DNA from: CAZMXS01 sp964570325
Lineage (GTDB): Bacteria; Verrucomicrobiota; Kiritimatiellia; CAIQIC01; CAZMXS01
Assembly (NCBI GenBank): GCA_964570325.1
Contig: CAZMXS010000087.1
Coordinates: forward strand, 1-19,470
DNA length: 19,470 nucleotides
Direction: 5' to 3'
Shown: one piece after another, positions 1 to 7,072 of the stretch
Layout: each line of letters begins with the position of its first letter
How positions within the stretch are numbered: the first letter of the stretch is position 1
Translations under genes and position numbers: made by a program
The notes under the pieces: model-generated
The model's input: only the letters and a program-made list of their open reading frames with translations
Told to the model about the DNA's origin: nothing
Database searches by the model: none

Positions 1-10
1 GGCAAAACCA

Positions 11-52
11 GAACAGTTCGCTCGCGCACCGCGCGAGGGAACTGCTCTTTTT
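11..52 (+). terminator. Strong Rho-independent terminator of an upstream gene
   Basis: The arms 11-27 and 31-47 pair at 15 of 17 positions (mismatches 20/38 and 13/45) around a three-base loop, ACC, and five T's follow at 48-52. This is a textbook intrinsic terminator reading on the plus strand. The gene it ends lies left of the window. The A-run at 4-7 could make it partly bidirectional. It sits only about 20 bases before the first amylase codons, so the amylase either has its own promoter inside or after the hairpin, or is expressed by read-through. Confidence 0.85.
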
Positions 53-73
53 AGGTTCATTTACGAAATATTC

Positions 74-1237
74 GTGCGCGATTTTGGTCCCAATGGCACC
101 CTGCGCGAGGTTGAATCCGGTCTCGACCGGATTCGCAAGCTGGGCATTGACGCGATCTGGTTGATGCCCATCCATCCGACGGGCGTCAAGAAACGGAAGG
201 GCCCGCTGGGCAGCCCTTACGCGGTGCGCGATTTTCGCGCGATTGATCCGGCGCTGGGGACGGACGCCGATTTGCGGTCGCTGGTGTGGGCGGCGCACCG
301 GCGCGGAATGAAGATTATGCTGGATCTGGTGCCGAACCATTGCGCGGCGGATCACCCCTACCTGCGACGGCATCCGGAATGGATTCGACGCGATGCGCGG
401 GGCCGGCCCCAGCACCCGCATCCCGAATGGAATGATGTCTATGCTTTGAATTATGACCATGCCGGACTGCGGCGCGAGATGGAGTCCATCATCCGCTACT
501 GGATCGAGCGGTTCGGCATTGATGGTTTTCGGGTGGACGCCGCTGACCGTGTTCCAAATGATTTCTGGAAACAAACGATCCGACGGCTGCGCCGCGATTA
601 CCCGAATCTGATCCTCATGGCCGAGGCCGAGAGCGCCTGGTGGCAGACGCTCGGTTTTGATTTGAGCTACGACGGCGACTTGCGGACGGCGATGTGGCGC
701 GCCTTCTGCGAGGGGCAGAGCGCCGGCTTGATTGGGGCGCATTTGCGTCAGCGCGCGGGGAAGCATCAGGATGACCGGCATTTTCTACGCTTCACGGAAA
801 ACCACGATATTGGCCGTACCCGCGACATTTTCAAGCCGCCGGCCGATCGCGCGGCGGCGGCGTTGATCTTCGCGTTGCCCGGGGTTCCGCTGTTATATGC
901 CGGCCAGGAAGCCGGCTTCACCGAGCGCCCGGATTTCTTCACTCGCCGTCCCTTGCCGTGGGCGCGCGCCATGCCCGGGGTCGGCGCGTTTTACCGTCGC
1001 CTCATCCGGTTGCGCCAAAGACATCCGTCGCTGATGCGCGGGCGCATGACCGTGCTCGACAACAGCCAGCCGGATGAAGTGGTCAGCTTTTTGCGGTGGA
1101 CGCGCGCAGAAACGCTCCTGGTCGCCGTCAACATCCGCAATCGTCGCCTGCGGGTGAACATCATGCTGCCCGGCGGGAAAGCATGCCGGCTGAATATGCC
1201 GCCATACGCGGCGCGGGTTCAGGTTTGTGCTCCATAA
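74..1237 (+). CDS. GH13 alpha-amylase-family glycoside hydrolase, start uncertain
   Basis: This is an alpha-amylase-family (GH13) enzyme acting on alpha-glucans or oligosaccharides by a retaining mechanism. Numbered from the GTG at 74, the four conserved regions are seen: DLVPNH (residues 84-89), GFRVDAA with nucleophile D155, LMAEAE with general acid E184, and ENHD with D245. There is no signal peptide, so it is probably cytoplasmic. The frame stays open leftward to position 2 without ATG or GTG. The residues just before the GTG, Y-E-I-F, continue the family's first beta strand, which normally reads YE(I/V)(F/Y)VRDF. The true start is therefore probably upstream of 74, perhaps ATT at 59 or ATA at 68, because a terminator hairpin occupies 11-52. 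The C-terminal beta domain is present. The exact substrate cannot be told. It shows no obvious functional link with the flagellar genes. Confidence 0.88.
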   Translation: MRDFGPNGTLREVESGLDRIRKLGIDAIWLMPIHPTGVKKRKGPLGSPYAVRDFRAIDPALGTDADLRSLVWAAHRRGMKIMLDLVPNHCAADHPYLRRHPEWIRRDARGRPQHPHPEWNDVYALNYDHAGLRREMESIIRYWIERFGIDGFRVDAADRVPNDFWKQTIRRLRRDYPNLILMAEAESAWWQTLGFDLSYDGDLRTAMWRAFCEGQSAGLIGAHLRQRAGKHQDDRHFLRFTENHDIGRTRDIFKPPADRAAAALIFALPGVPLLYAGQEAGFTERPDFFTRRPLPWARAMPGVGAFYRRLIRLRQRHPSLMRGRMTVLDNSQPDEVVSFLRWTRAETLLVAVNIRNRRLRVNIMLPGGKACRLNMPPYAARVQVCAP

Positions 1238-1360
1238 TGGCAGTCCCCGTGGCTCAAATAACAGGCTAACAACATACACCGTCCGCCATGCCGTCGCTTA
1301 ACGCAAATGCGGATTTCAGGCGGTTGGCGCGCGCAATTTGATCGCATGACGCGGGACCGA

Positions 1361-1384
1361 AAGACGGGCATTCTTGCCCGACTC
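1361..1384 (-). terminator. Short hairpin with T-run after the radical SAM gene
   Basis: On the minus strand a perfect 6-bp stem (CGGGCA / TGCCCG, 1380-1375 with 1370-1365) closes a four-base loop and is followed by TCTTT. It begins about 20 bases after the radical SAM stop at 1400. It lies in the gap between the convergent amylase and radical SAM genes. The stem is short, so its strength is uncertain. Confidence 0.45.
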
Positions 1385-1399
1385 CTGTTGACGCCAAGG

Positions 1400-2167
1400 T
1401 CAGCCGGTGGCGGCGGCCTGGGGCGCGCAGAAGTCTGCGGCCAGCGGCTGGGGCGCTTGCAGCGGCAGCGGCCTCTGGATGTGGCCGGCCGGCGGGAGCC
1501 GGTTATAGAGATGGTGATGGCTGTGATAGATCGAACCGTCCGGCGCGAACAGGAGGCCGGCCGTGTCCCGGCCGTATTCTCCGCCGTAAAAGCGCCGCTG
1601 ATACCAATCGAGGAACGGCAGCAGCTCCAAGTGAATGCCCAGCGACCGACACAGCTCGCGATCCGCCAGCATCCGCCGGCTTTGCGTTCCATTCGTGAAG
1701 CCAAAGCAACTCACGCGGAAACCCGCCTCCTTCAGGATGCCGGCCTTGCGGATAATATCCTCCGCGTCCGCCTGCTCCGGATGGTAGCTAACCCGGATGG
1801 CCGGCCGAGCCGGGTCGCGGTTCAACCAGTCCGGATTTACGCAGCCGATGAATGTCCGCACATCGAATCCCAGGCTGGTGATGATGGCGACCCGGTAGCG
1901 GGATGACAGTTCCTGGACAATCTCAATGAAATCACGATGCCGTCCGGGTTCGCCCCCTTGCAGCACCAGGGTGGTGTCCCCCGGGTCCAGCAGTCGGAAG
2001 AACTTGATCCATTCGCGGCCGGCAACTTCCGGGTAACTGGCCAGCGTCTCGGCGTGGAAACGGTTCACGCAGAACGAGCAGTTGAAGGCGCAACGAAACG
2101 TCAGAAAGACTCCGTAATATCCGGAGGCGCCGGACAGACTTTCGAGCGGACAGGCGTTGTTACTCAT
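1400..2167 (-). CDS. Radical SAM domain protein
   Basis: The 255-residue protein carries the [4Fe-4S]/SAM motif C26-x3-C30-x2-C33 and the following GGEP strand (residues 71-74), as in radical SAM enzymes of the SPASM/Twitch-like type. The ATG at 2167 is chosen because a GGGAGG ribosome site lies about 7 bases upstream on the minus strand and because the sigma-54-type promoter at 2230-2215 predicts transcription from about 2204. The open frame extends to 2215, but that ATG overlaps the promoter. The gene starts 132 bases after the stop of the DUF115 gene, on the same strand. Family members that I recall continue after the APDGSIY segment with a cysteine-rich tail. Here the tail holds only one cysteine and ends early, and a DLGVN segment follows in another frame. 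Substrate unknown. Its position suggests a role in flagellin or surface-sugar modification (inference). Confidence 0.8.
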   Translation of the reverse strand: MSNNACPLESLSGASGYYGVFLTFRCAFNCSFCVNRFHAETLASYPEVAGREWIKFFRLLDPGDTTLVLQGGEPGRHRDFIEIVQELSSRYRVAIITSLGFDVRTFIGCVNPDWLNRDPARPAIRVSYHPEQADAEDIIRKAGILKEAGFRVSCFGFTNGTQSRRMLADRELCRSLGIHLELLPFLDWYQRRFYGGEYGRDTAGLLFAPDGSIYHSHHHLYNRLPPAGHIQRPLPLQAPQPLAADFCAPQAAATG

Positions 2168-2214
2168 GGCCATCCCTCCCGGCCCGGGGAAGACAACCGG
2201 ACCGGCGACCATCA

Positions 2215-2230
2215 AGCAGCGCGGGTGCCA
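2215..2230 (-). promoter_or_regulatory. Sigma-54-type promoter before the radical SAM gene
   Basis: The minus strand reads TGGCAC-CCGCG-CTGCT from 2230 to 2215. The GG and GC pairs are separated by exactly 10 bases, as required for the -24/-12 elements of RpoN promoters. The match to TGGCAC-N5-TTGCW fails only at the first T of the -12 box. The predicted transcription start is near 2204, giving a leader of about 37 bases to the ATG at 2167. Three further copies, and one with a single mismatch, occur in this window. Confidence 0.65.
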
Positions 2231-2299
2231 CAGGCGGTCGAACCTCCCGCGTTCCGCCTGCTTGTTATCCGCCAGCGTGACCTGGCCTTGAGCCGCGCA

Positions 2300-4360
2300 T
2301 TATGAAAACTGCAACAACTCGTGCGGTGGAATCAGGGCGTCCGGAACTTCGTAACGGGCAAGTTTGATGGGCGGGGTAAAAATGCAGACCGGCCGCTGTT
2401 CCGGTATGCGCTCGCGCCAGCTCGCGGCGAGGTCGGCTGCCGGACAAACGGCGGAATAGCCGGGCAGCCACTGCTCGGGAATCACGTTCGCATCGGGGGG
2501 ATGGGTGATGAAATCCAGCGCGGCCATACCGGGTATGGCCCACCCGGCCGGCAGCAGCGCGCCGTTGTACATGATCACGCCGTCCACCGCTTCCGTTGTC
2601 AGTCGCGACCAGATGCCGGAGATATCGTTAGGTTCACCCGCATACGTCGCCAGCGAATAGCCGGAGATTTTCAGAAAACTTAAAAAATCATCCCAAGCCA
2701 GTTCCGGATGCGTGCCGCCAGTGAAAACCATCAGCCGCCGTGCGCTTGCGGCGGTCCGTTCCGGCCGCGACGCCATTTCCGCCAGCAAGGGAACCAGCCG
2801 GACGTAACTTTCGATTTCACCGAGGTGCCGGATGGCCAATCCTGTGACCAGGTCGTCGCGCGGCGCGCCTGCCCGCACCCAGTCTTCCCACGCGAAGAGA
2901 AACTCCGCCACTTCCGCCGGATTCTCGGTGTCCGCAATCAGTTCGAGCAGTTCGCGATGCGACTGCAGGAATGGCAGGGCGACGGAACCGGACGCGGCCA
3001 GGGCCTGTGCCGGTTCCTGGCGCGCCTCGCAGATATCGCCGATCAGCCGCGCGGCGTCTTCGCGGATTCGCGCCAGCGGCGGCGGTGCGCCGGGGGCGGC
3101 GGCGCGGGGCGGCAACGACAACGCGCCGCGCTTGCTTCGGCCGCGGACTTCTTCCAAGGCGCTTTTGAGCGGCAGTACCCGGGCGCCCGCTTTCAGCGCC
3201 CCCCCTTCAGTGGCATCCCAGACGGGGATGCCGGCGGCCGCGATTCGCCGTTCGAACTCGCGCAGGTACAGGACCATGCTGATATCCGTTGTTACTGGCC
3301 GGCCATCGAACCCGGGCACCTGGGTGAGATTCTCGGGGGCGGGCGGGTGCAGGTGAAAATAGGGTACCGCCATGTGTCGGGGATGAAATCGGTCGCCGCT
3401 GTAGCCCAAATCGAATCCGATCAGGATGATGGGGTTGCCGCCCAGCAGGCGCGCGGTTTCAAAGGCGGCATGGCCGACGCACTGCCCGCTGTCGAGGATC
3501 GGCAACCCGCCGATCAGGCGCGCAATCGCCGCGTTGGAAGGGGTGTCGCGGCGGCCGACCAGCAGCGGGCCGGCGTAGTAGCGGAAAAGCGGCCAACTGC
3601 TCTGCGCCAGGCAGACCAGCGGCACCTTCGCGTAGAGTTCCCGCATGGGCGCGAAATAGAGCCAGATTTTCTCGCTGTCGTCGGTGGTCACGGCGAGGTC
3701 GGGCGTGATCCGGTTCTGTTCGAGGGTGGTGCAGGCGGCGTCGCACGCGACAATCACCACGTCCTGGCGGCGCGGGATCAGCGCGCGGATGTTACGGTCG
3801 AGCGAGGGGCCGGCGCCGACTACCACGACCGGCCGGCCGGCGGCCAGTCCGCGCAATTCGTCCACGCGCCGCTCCCCGGCGGCGCGCGGCAGATTCAGCA
3901 GCAGGTTGGCCATCACATGCCAACCGCGCGTGGCGCGGAGCGCGACCGAACTGAGCGTGCGGCGCGTCGTGTTCAGCAGTTCCGTCTGCAGGCGCTGACA
4001 CAGCTCCGGCCGGGCGGCGGTCTCTCGATCCGTCAGCAGCAGGCCGATTTTGCCTTCCACGAAGAACATAAAGTCGGGCGCGAAAAAGTCGGCCAGGCTG
4101 ACCGGCGGCGGATACGGAATAATGCGCACGCGCGGATCTGGCAACCAGGCCGCGGCGGTCGGTGCGCCGCGCAAACGCGCGAATTGGCCGGTTTCCTGTT
4201 CAGCCAGATAGAGTCGTTTCAGGCTGGGGCGCCGCTGGAAAATTTCGGCCACCGGCAGGGCCGGATCCAGCAGGCCCAACGCAGTCCGGCAGTCGGCCGG
4301 CAAGATCCCGGCGACCCCGCTGGCGGTGGCCCGGGCGGCGGCTCTGTTGTTTTCACCCAT
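2300..4360 (-). CDS. DUF115 / MptE-like motility-associated (Maf-type) protein
   Basis: This large protein has the DUF115 (6-hydroxymethylpterin diphosphokinase MptE-like) core. Its signature VVVGAGPSLDRNI is followed by DVVIVACDAA and DLAVTTDD, and a later GFDLGYSGDRFHPRH segment. Proteins of this family (motility accessory factor, Maf) transfer pseudaminic- or legionaminic-type sugars to flagellin in other bacteria. About 140 residues after the core form a C-terminal domain that I do not recognise. The frame is open to an ATG at 4468, but that codon lies inside a sigma-54-type promoter (4467-4452) whose predicted transcript begins near 4441. I therefore prefer the in-frame ATG at 4360, which gives 686 residues but has no clear ribosome site. 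GTG at 4396 is another option. The gene is divergent from fliO and is followed by the radical SAM gene. Family assignment is firm; the sugar and target are inference. Confidence 0.82.
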   Translation of the reverse strand: MGENNRAAARATASGVAGILPADCRTALGLLDPALPVAEIFQRRPSLKRLYLAEQETGQFARLRGAPTAAAWLPDPRVRIIPYPPPVSLADFFAPDFMFFVEGKIGLLLTDRETAARPELCQRLQTELLNTTRRTLSSVALRATRGWHVMANLLLNLPRAAGERRVDELRGLAAGRPVVVVGAGPSLDRNIRALIPRRQDVVIVACDAACTTLEQNRITPDLAVTTDDSEKIWLYFAPMRELYAKVPLVCLAQSSWPLFRYYAGPLLVGRRDTPSNAAIARLIGGLPILDSGQCVGHAAFETARLLGGNPIILIGFDLGYSGDRFHPRHMAVPYFHLHPPAPENLTQVPGFDGRPVTTDISMVLYLREFERRIAAAGIPVWDATEGGALKAGARVLPLKSALEEVRGRSKRGALSLPPRAAAPGAPPPLARIREDAARLIGDICEARQEPAQALAASGSVALPFLQSHRELLELIADTENPAEVAEFLFAWEDWVRAGAPRDDLVTGLAIRHLGEIESYVRLVPLLAEMASRPERTAASARRLMVFTGGTHPELAWDDFLSFLKISGYSLATYAGEPNDISGIWSRLTTEAVDGVIMYNGALLPAGWAIPGMAALDFITHPPDANVIPEQWLPGYSAVCPAADLAASWRERIPEQRPVCIFTPPIKLARYEVPDALIPPHELLQFS

Positions 4361-4451
4361 CGGGTTGCCATTCGGTTGGCGCGGCCATGCGGCCACGCGG
4401 GCTTGGGGAATATCGTTTCCATATTTGTCCCGTCCTTCGAGACTGGTGACA

Positions 4452-4467
4452 AGCAGTTTATTTGCCA
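4452..4467 (-). promoter_or_regulatory. Sigma-54-type promoter for the DUF115 gene
   Basis: The minus strand reads TGGCAA-ATAAA-CTGCT from 4467 to 4452, with GG and GC 10 bases apart. The predicted start of transcription is near 4441. The element overlaps the longest-frame ATG at 4468, which would then be untranscribed. An A/T-rich spacer is also common in RpoN promoters. It faces away from the fliO promoter at 4586-4601. Confidence 0.55.
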
Positions 4468-4552
4468 TTTGCGCTGTATCCCGGGTGTCGCAACTTGCAT
4501 CGCGCCCGGGACGCCAGGCTCAAGGATCCCGGTCGGCCGCTCGCGTCGAGCG

Positions 4553-4579
4553 ATATCATATTGATAGTCAATGTGATAT
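4553..4579. promoter_or_regulatory. Palindromic operator candidate in the fliO/DUF115 divergent region
   Basis: Two 12-base arms, ATATCATATTGA (4553-4564) and TCAATGTGATAT (4568-4579), are inverted around TAG with one mismatch. The stretch is A/T-rich in GC-rich surroundings. It lies 6 bases before the fliO -24 box and about 85-112 bases upstream of the DUF115 promoter. Both distances would suit an activator or repressor serving both promoters. A partial resemblance (TCATA..TTGATA) is seen at 15445-15457. Which protein binds is unknown. Confidence 0.6.
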
Positions 4580-4585
4580 GAATAA

Positions 4586-4601
4586 TGGCATCCCGCCTGC
4601 T
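4586..4601 (+). promoter_or_regulatory. Sigma-54-type promoter of the fliO operon
   Basis: TGGCAT-CCCGC-CTGCT has GG (4587-4588) and GC (4599-4600) separated by 10 bases. It differs from the element at 15500-15515 by a single base. Transcription is predicted near 4612, only about 4 bases before the fliO ATG at 4616. The message would then be nearly leaderless, which agrees with the absence of a ribosome site before fliO. Confidence 0.65.
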
Positions 4602-4615
4602 TAATAATGAACGCC

Positions 4616-5095
4616 ATGAACATCCGCACAAGCATTCTCCTGCCGGCGCTGGCGATCAGTCTGCTGGCATCAATCGTCGCGGCGCAGAATCCGGCATCCG
4701 ACGCGCCGGCCGGCGATCCGGCGCATACCCGTAAACCAGTTTATATGGGCGAGCGTCCGGCGCCGGCCCGGGACATGAGCCTGTGGCGCTCAATGGCGGC
4801 GCTGACAGTTGTGATTGGCGGATTGGTGGCCGTGAACTGGTGGTTGAAGAAGCGGGTGAACGGGGGCGTGGGACGGTTGCGCAACGGGCGCCGGATGCGG
4901 GTGCTTGAGCGGTTGGCGCTGGATCCGAAGCGGAGCCTGCTGCTGGTAAGCTTGGATGGCCGCGAACTGCTGCTGGGGGTGGGCGCAGACCAGATTACCG
5001 CGTTGGCCAACCGGCCGGCGCGCGCCGACAAGGCGGCGGGCGCGTGGGACTTGGGGCCGGAGCCGGATGCGGCGCCGGAGGAGGTTTTGCCATGA
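4616..5095 (+). CDS. fliO: Flagellar biosynthesis protein FliO
   Basis: FliO is a small membrane protein that helps assemble the FliP ring of the flagellar export gate. The sequence shows an N-terminal hydrophobic signal-like segment ending near AAQ, a transmembrane segment (SMAALTVVIGGLVAVNWWL) and a cytoplasmic part with the family pattern RMRVLERLALDPKRSLLLV...GRELLLGV. An ATG at 4607 in the same frame is possible, but the sigma-54-type promoter at 4586-4601 predicts transcription from about 4612, so I use 4616. No ribosome site is visible for either. The stop overlaps the fliP start by four bases (ATGA). It is the first gene of the export operon; fliM and fliN are not in front of it here. 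Confidence 0.88.
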   Translation: MNIRTSILLPALAISLLASIVAAQNPASDAPAGDPAHTRKPVYMGERPAPARDMSLWRSMAALTVVIGGLVAVNWWLKKRVNGGVGRLRNGRRMRVLERLALDPKRSLLLVSLDGRELLLGVGADQITALANRPARADKAAGAWDLGPEPDAAPEEVLP

Positions 5096-5889
5096 TGCGT
5101 CGGAGCCGTATGCTGCGCGGCGCGCTGGTGGCGCTGATCCTGGCCATGGCGCCGGCGTCCGAGAGCGCGCACGCGCAAATGGATGAACCGGCGGCGACGA
5201 ATGCCACGCTGGCGCCGCTGGGCCTGCGGGTGCAGATTGACCCGGGCGACTCGCCCCGCGAGTATTCGCAGTCCATCAAGATTCTGTTGCTGCTGACCGC
5301 CTTGAGTCTCGCGCCGTCGGCGATCATCATGACCACTTGCTTTACGCGCATCCTGATCGTGCTCGGCTTCCTGCGGCAGGCGCTGGGCACCCAGCAGACC
5401 CCGCCGGGGCAGATTCTGGCGGGCATCGCCTTGTTCCTGACGATTTTCATCATGGCGCCGGTCTGGCAACAAATCAACACGAAGGCCATTCAGCCCTATC
5501 TGGCCGAGCAGATCACCCAGCAGGAAGCGTGGGAACAAGGCGTGGCTCCATTGCGCGCATTCATGGAGAAACAGACCGGCGCGGAGGAGTTGGCGCTGTT
5601 TGTCGAATTGAGCGGCGCGCAGCGCAAGAACGCGCAGGAACCCATTCCGCTGGAGGTGCTGATTCCTTCCTACATGATCAGCGAGCTGAAGACCGCCTTC
5701 CAGCTTGGGTTCCTGATCTATCTGCCTTTCCTGGTGATTGACCTGGTGATCGCCGCTTCGTTGATGTCGCTGGGCATGATGATGCTGCCGCCGATGATGA
5801 TTTCATTGCCGTTGAAACTGTTGTTTTTCGTGCTGGCTGACGGCTGGAACTTGATGATCCGAGGGCTGGTTTCCAGCTTCTCGGTGTAG
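5092..5889 (+). CDS. fliP: Flagellar export gate protein FliP
   Basis: FliP forms the core pore ring of the flagellar type III export apparatus in the inner membrane. The 265-residue protein starts with a cleavable signal peptide (residues 1 to about 28, ending in SAHAQ). It then shows the FliP pattern APSAIIMTTCFTRILIVLGFLRQALG and the PPGQILAGIALFLTIFIMAPVW membrane segment. After a soluble loop come the final paired membrane helices (FQLGFLIYLPFLVIDLVIAASLMSLGMMMLPPMMISLP). The length is normal once the signal peptide is counted. GGAGGAGG just before the ATG is a strong ribosome site, and the ATGA overlap with fliO indicates coupled translation. Identification is secure. Confidence 0.96.
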   Translation: MMRRSRMLRGALVALILAMAPASESAHAQMDEPAATNATLAPLGLRVQIDPGDSPREYSQSIKILLLLTALSLAPSAIIMTTCFTRILIVLGFLRQALGTQQTPPGQILAGIALFLTIFIMAPVWQQINTKAIQPYLAEQITQQEAWEQGVAPLRAFMEKQTGAEELALFVELSGAQRKNAQEPIPLEVLIPSYMISELKTAFQLGFLIYLPFLVIDLVIAASLMSLGMMMLPPMMISLPLKLLFFVLADGWNLMIRGLVSSFSV

Positions 5890-5923
5890 CGGCCGCGGGA
5901 AGCGGCCTGGGGAGGAATACGCA

Positions 5924-6193
5924 ATGTCGCAGGAAATGGCGCTCGATCTCGCGTACATGGTGATCTACACGGCGGCGAAAATCAGCGCCCCGATCCTGTT
6001 AAGCGCGATTATCGTCGGCGTGTTGGTCAATGTCATCCAGACCGTGACCTCGATCCGCGACATGACCCTTTCGTTTGTGCCGAAGGTGGTTGTTGCGGGT
6101 GTCGTGACGGCGTTGGCGCTGCCCTGGGTAATTAAAGTAATGGGCGGCTTCTTTGCGCAAATCTTCCAAATGTTCGGCTCGATCACGGCCTAG
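5924..6193 (+). CDS. fliQ: Flagellar export gate protein FliQ
   Basis: FliQ is the small helical-hairpin subunit that packs around the FliP/FliR core of the export gate. The 89 residues match the usual length. There are two membrane segments, about residues 14-36 and 48-72, with the family phrases AAKISAPILLSAIIVGVLVNVIQTVTSI and LSFVPKVV. A clear GGGGAGGA ribosome site lies about 7 bases before the ATG. It sits 34 bases after fliP and 68 bases before fliR. Confidence 0.95.
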   Translation: MSQEMALDLAYMVIYTAAKISAPILLSAIIVGVLVNVIQTVTSIRDMTLSFVPKVVVAGVVTALALPWVIKVMGGFFAQIFQMFGSITA

Positions 6194-6202
6194 CATGAAA
6201 AC

Positions 6203-6236
6203 AATCCCGGATATCCAGTTTTCCAGTTTCAGATTT
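6203..6236. repeat. Decayed CCAGTTT-type tandem repeat in the fliQ-fliR gap
   Basis: The 68-base gap between fliQ and fliR contains a run built on CCAGTTT: two clear units (4-5 T's) followed by degraded ones ending in CAGATTTCGGGTTTT. It is one of three short intergenic tracts of this kind in the window, each with a different unit. No gene is seen in the gap. Confidence 0.4.
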
Positions 6237-6261
6237 CGGGTTTTGCCGACCGGGGGTTGAC

Positions 6262-7038
6262 ATGGAAATCACCTTCGGCTGCCTGCCACAAATCTTTCTG
6301 CTGGTGCTTTTTCGTGTTCTGGCGATCATGGGGCCGGCGCTGATATTTGGGCGGGCGGTGATTCCGCTCAAGGTCAGCGCCGGTTTGGGCTTTATGGTGG
6401 CGGTGGTCATGCTGCCGGCCGTCCCGCCGGCCTGGCATGCGGCCGCCGCCGGCATCCGGACCATGCCGGACCTCTTGTTCGCCGTGCTGAACGAAATCCT
6501 GCTGGGCGCGGCCGTCGCGCTGGTGATGAACCTGTGTATCGGCGTCTGCGTCATCGGCGGCGAGCTGGCGGGGTGGGGCACCTCGCTGTTGGTGGCGCAG
6601 AGCTTCGACCCCGTGCGCGGGGCCAACAACGCCATCCTGGCGCAGATCATCCAGATGGTGTTCATCGTCATTCTGCTGATCAGCAACGCGCACCTGGCCG
6701 TGCTGCGGATGATGGGCGCGAGTTTCGCCGCGGTGCCGCCGAGCCTGGACTGGTTGAATGGCGGGCTGATACAGAGCATTATTGGCGTCGGCAGCTTTAT
6801 GTATGAGTGGGGCGTCCGGTTTGCCTTTCCCGTGCTGGCCGGCGTGCTGATCATTGACGCCTGCCTCGGACTGATCGCGCGGATGGCGCCGGAGTTCGAC
6901 ATCCTGTTTCTTTCGTTCCCGATCCGGCTGTTGAGCGGCATTGTGATTCTGGGTTTTATGATCCGTTACGGGGGCGATTTCTTTGCGCGGTTGATGGAAA
7001 TGATGTTGCGATTTTGCGCACGGCTGCTGTCGGTTTAG
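6262..7038 (+). CDS. fliR: Flagellar export gate protein FliR
   Basis: FliR is the single-copy membrane subunit that completes the FliP5-FliR1 export pore. The 258-residue protein is mostly hydrophobic, with about six membrane helices. It shows the family segments FLLVLFRVLAIMGPALIFG near the N-terminus, GVCVIGGELAGWGTSLLVAQSFDP in the middle and ISLGLIARMAPEFDILFLSFPIRLLSGI-like text (here CLGLIARMAPEFDILFLSFPIR) near the C-terminus. The length is normal. It is separated from flhB by 34 bases. Export-gate neighbours on both sides make the call secure. Confidence 0.95.
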   Translation: MEITFGCLPQIFLLVLFRVLAIMGPALIFGRAVIPLKVSAGLGFMVAVVMLPAVPPAWHAAAAGIRTMPDLLFAVLNEILLGAAVALVMNLCIGVCVIGGELAGWGTSLLVAQSFDPVRGANNAILAQIIQMVFIVILLISNAHLAVLRMMGASFAAVPPSLDWLNGGLIQSIIGVGSFMYEWGVRFAFPVLAGVLIIDACLGLIARMAPEFDILFLSFPIRLLSGIVILGFMIRYGGDFFARLMEMMLRFCARLLSV

Positions 7039-7072
7039 CAGACCGGCCGCCGCCGCGGGGCGCGGGTGAAAC

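Noticed and set aside
1219..1704. A minus-strand frame overlapping the radical SAM 3' end and the amylase end
   Set aside because: Arg/Pro-rich with no family features. Only a short DLGVN piece is of interest, and it is treated as a finding about the radical SAM end.
2708..4564. A 618-codon open frame on the plus strand opposite the DUF115 gene
   Set aside because: It is Gln/Arg/Gly-rich with no recognisable domain and mirrors the GC-rich codons of the DUF115 gene, whose protein motifs are clear.
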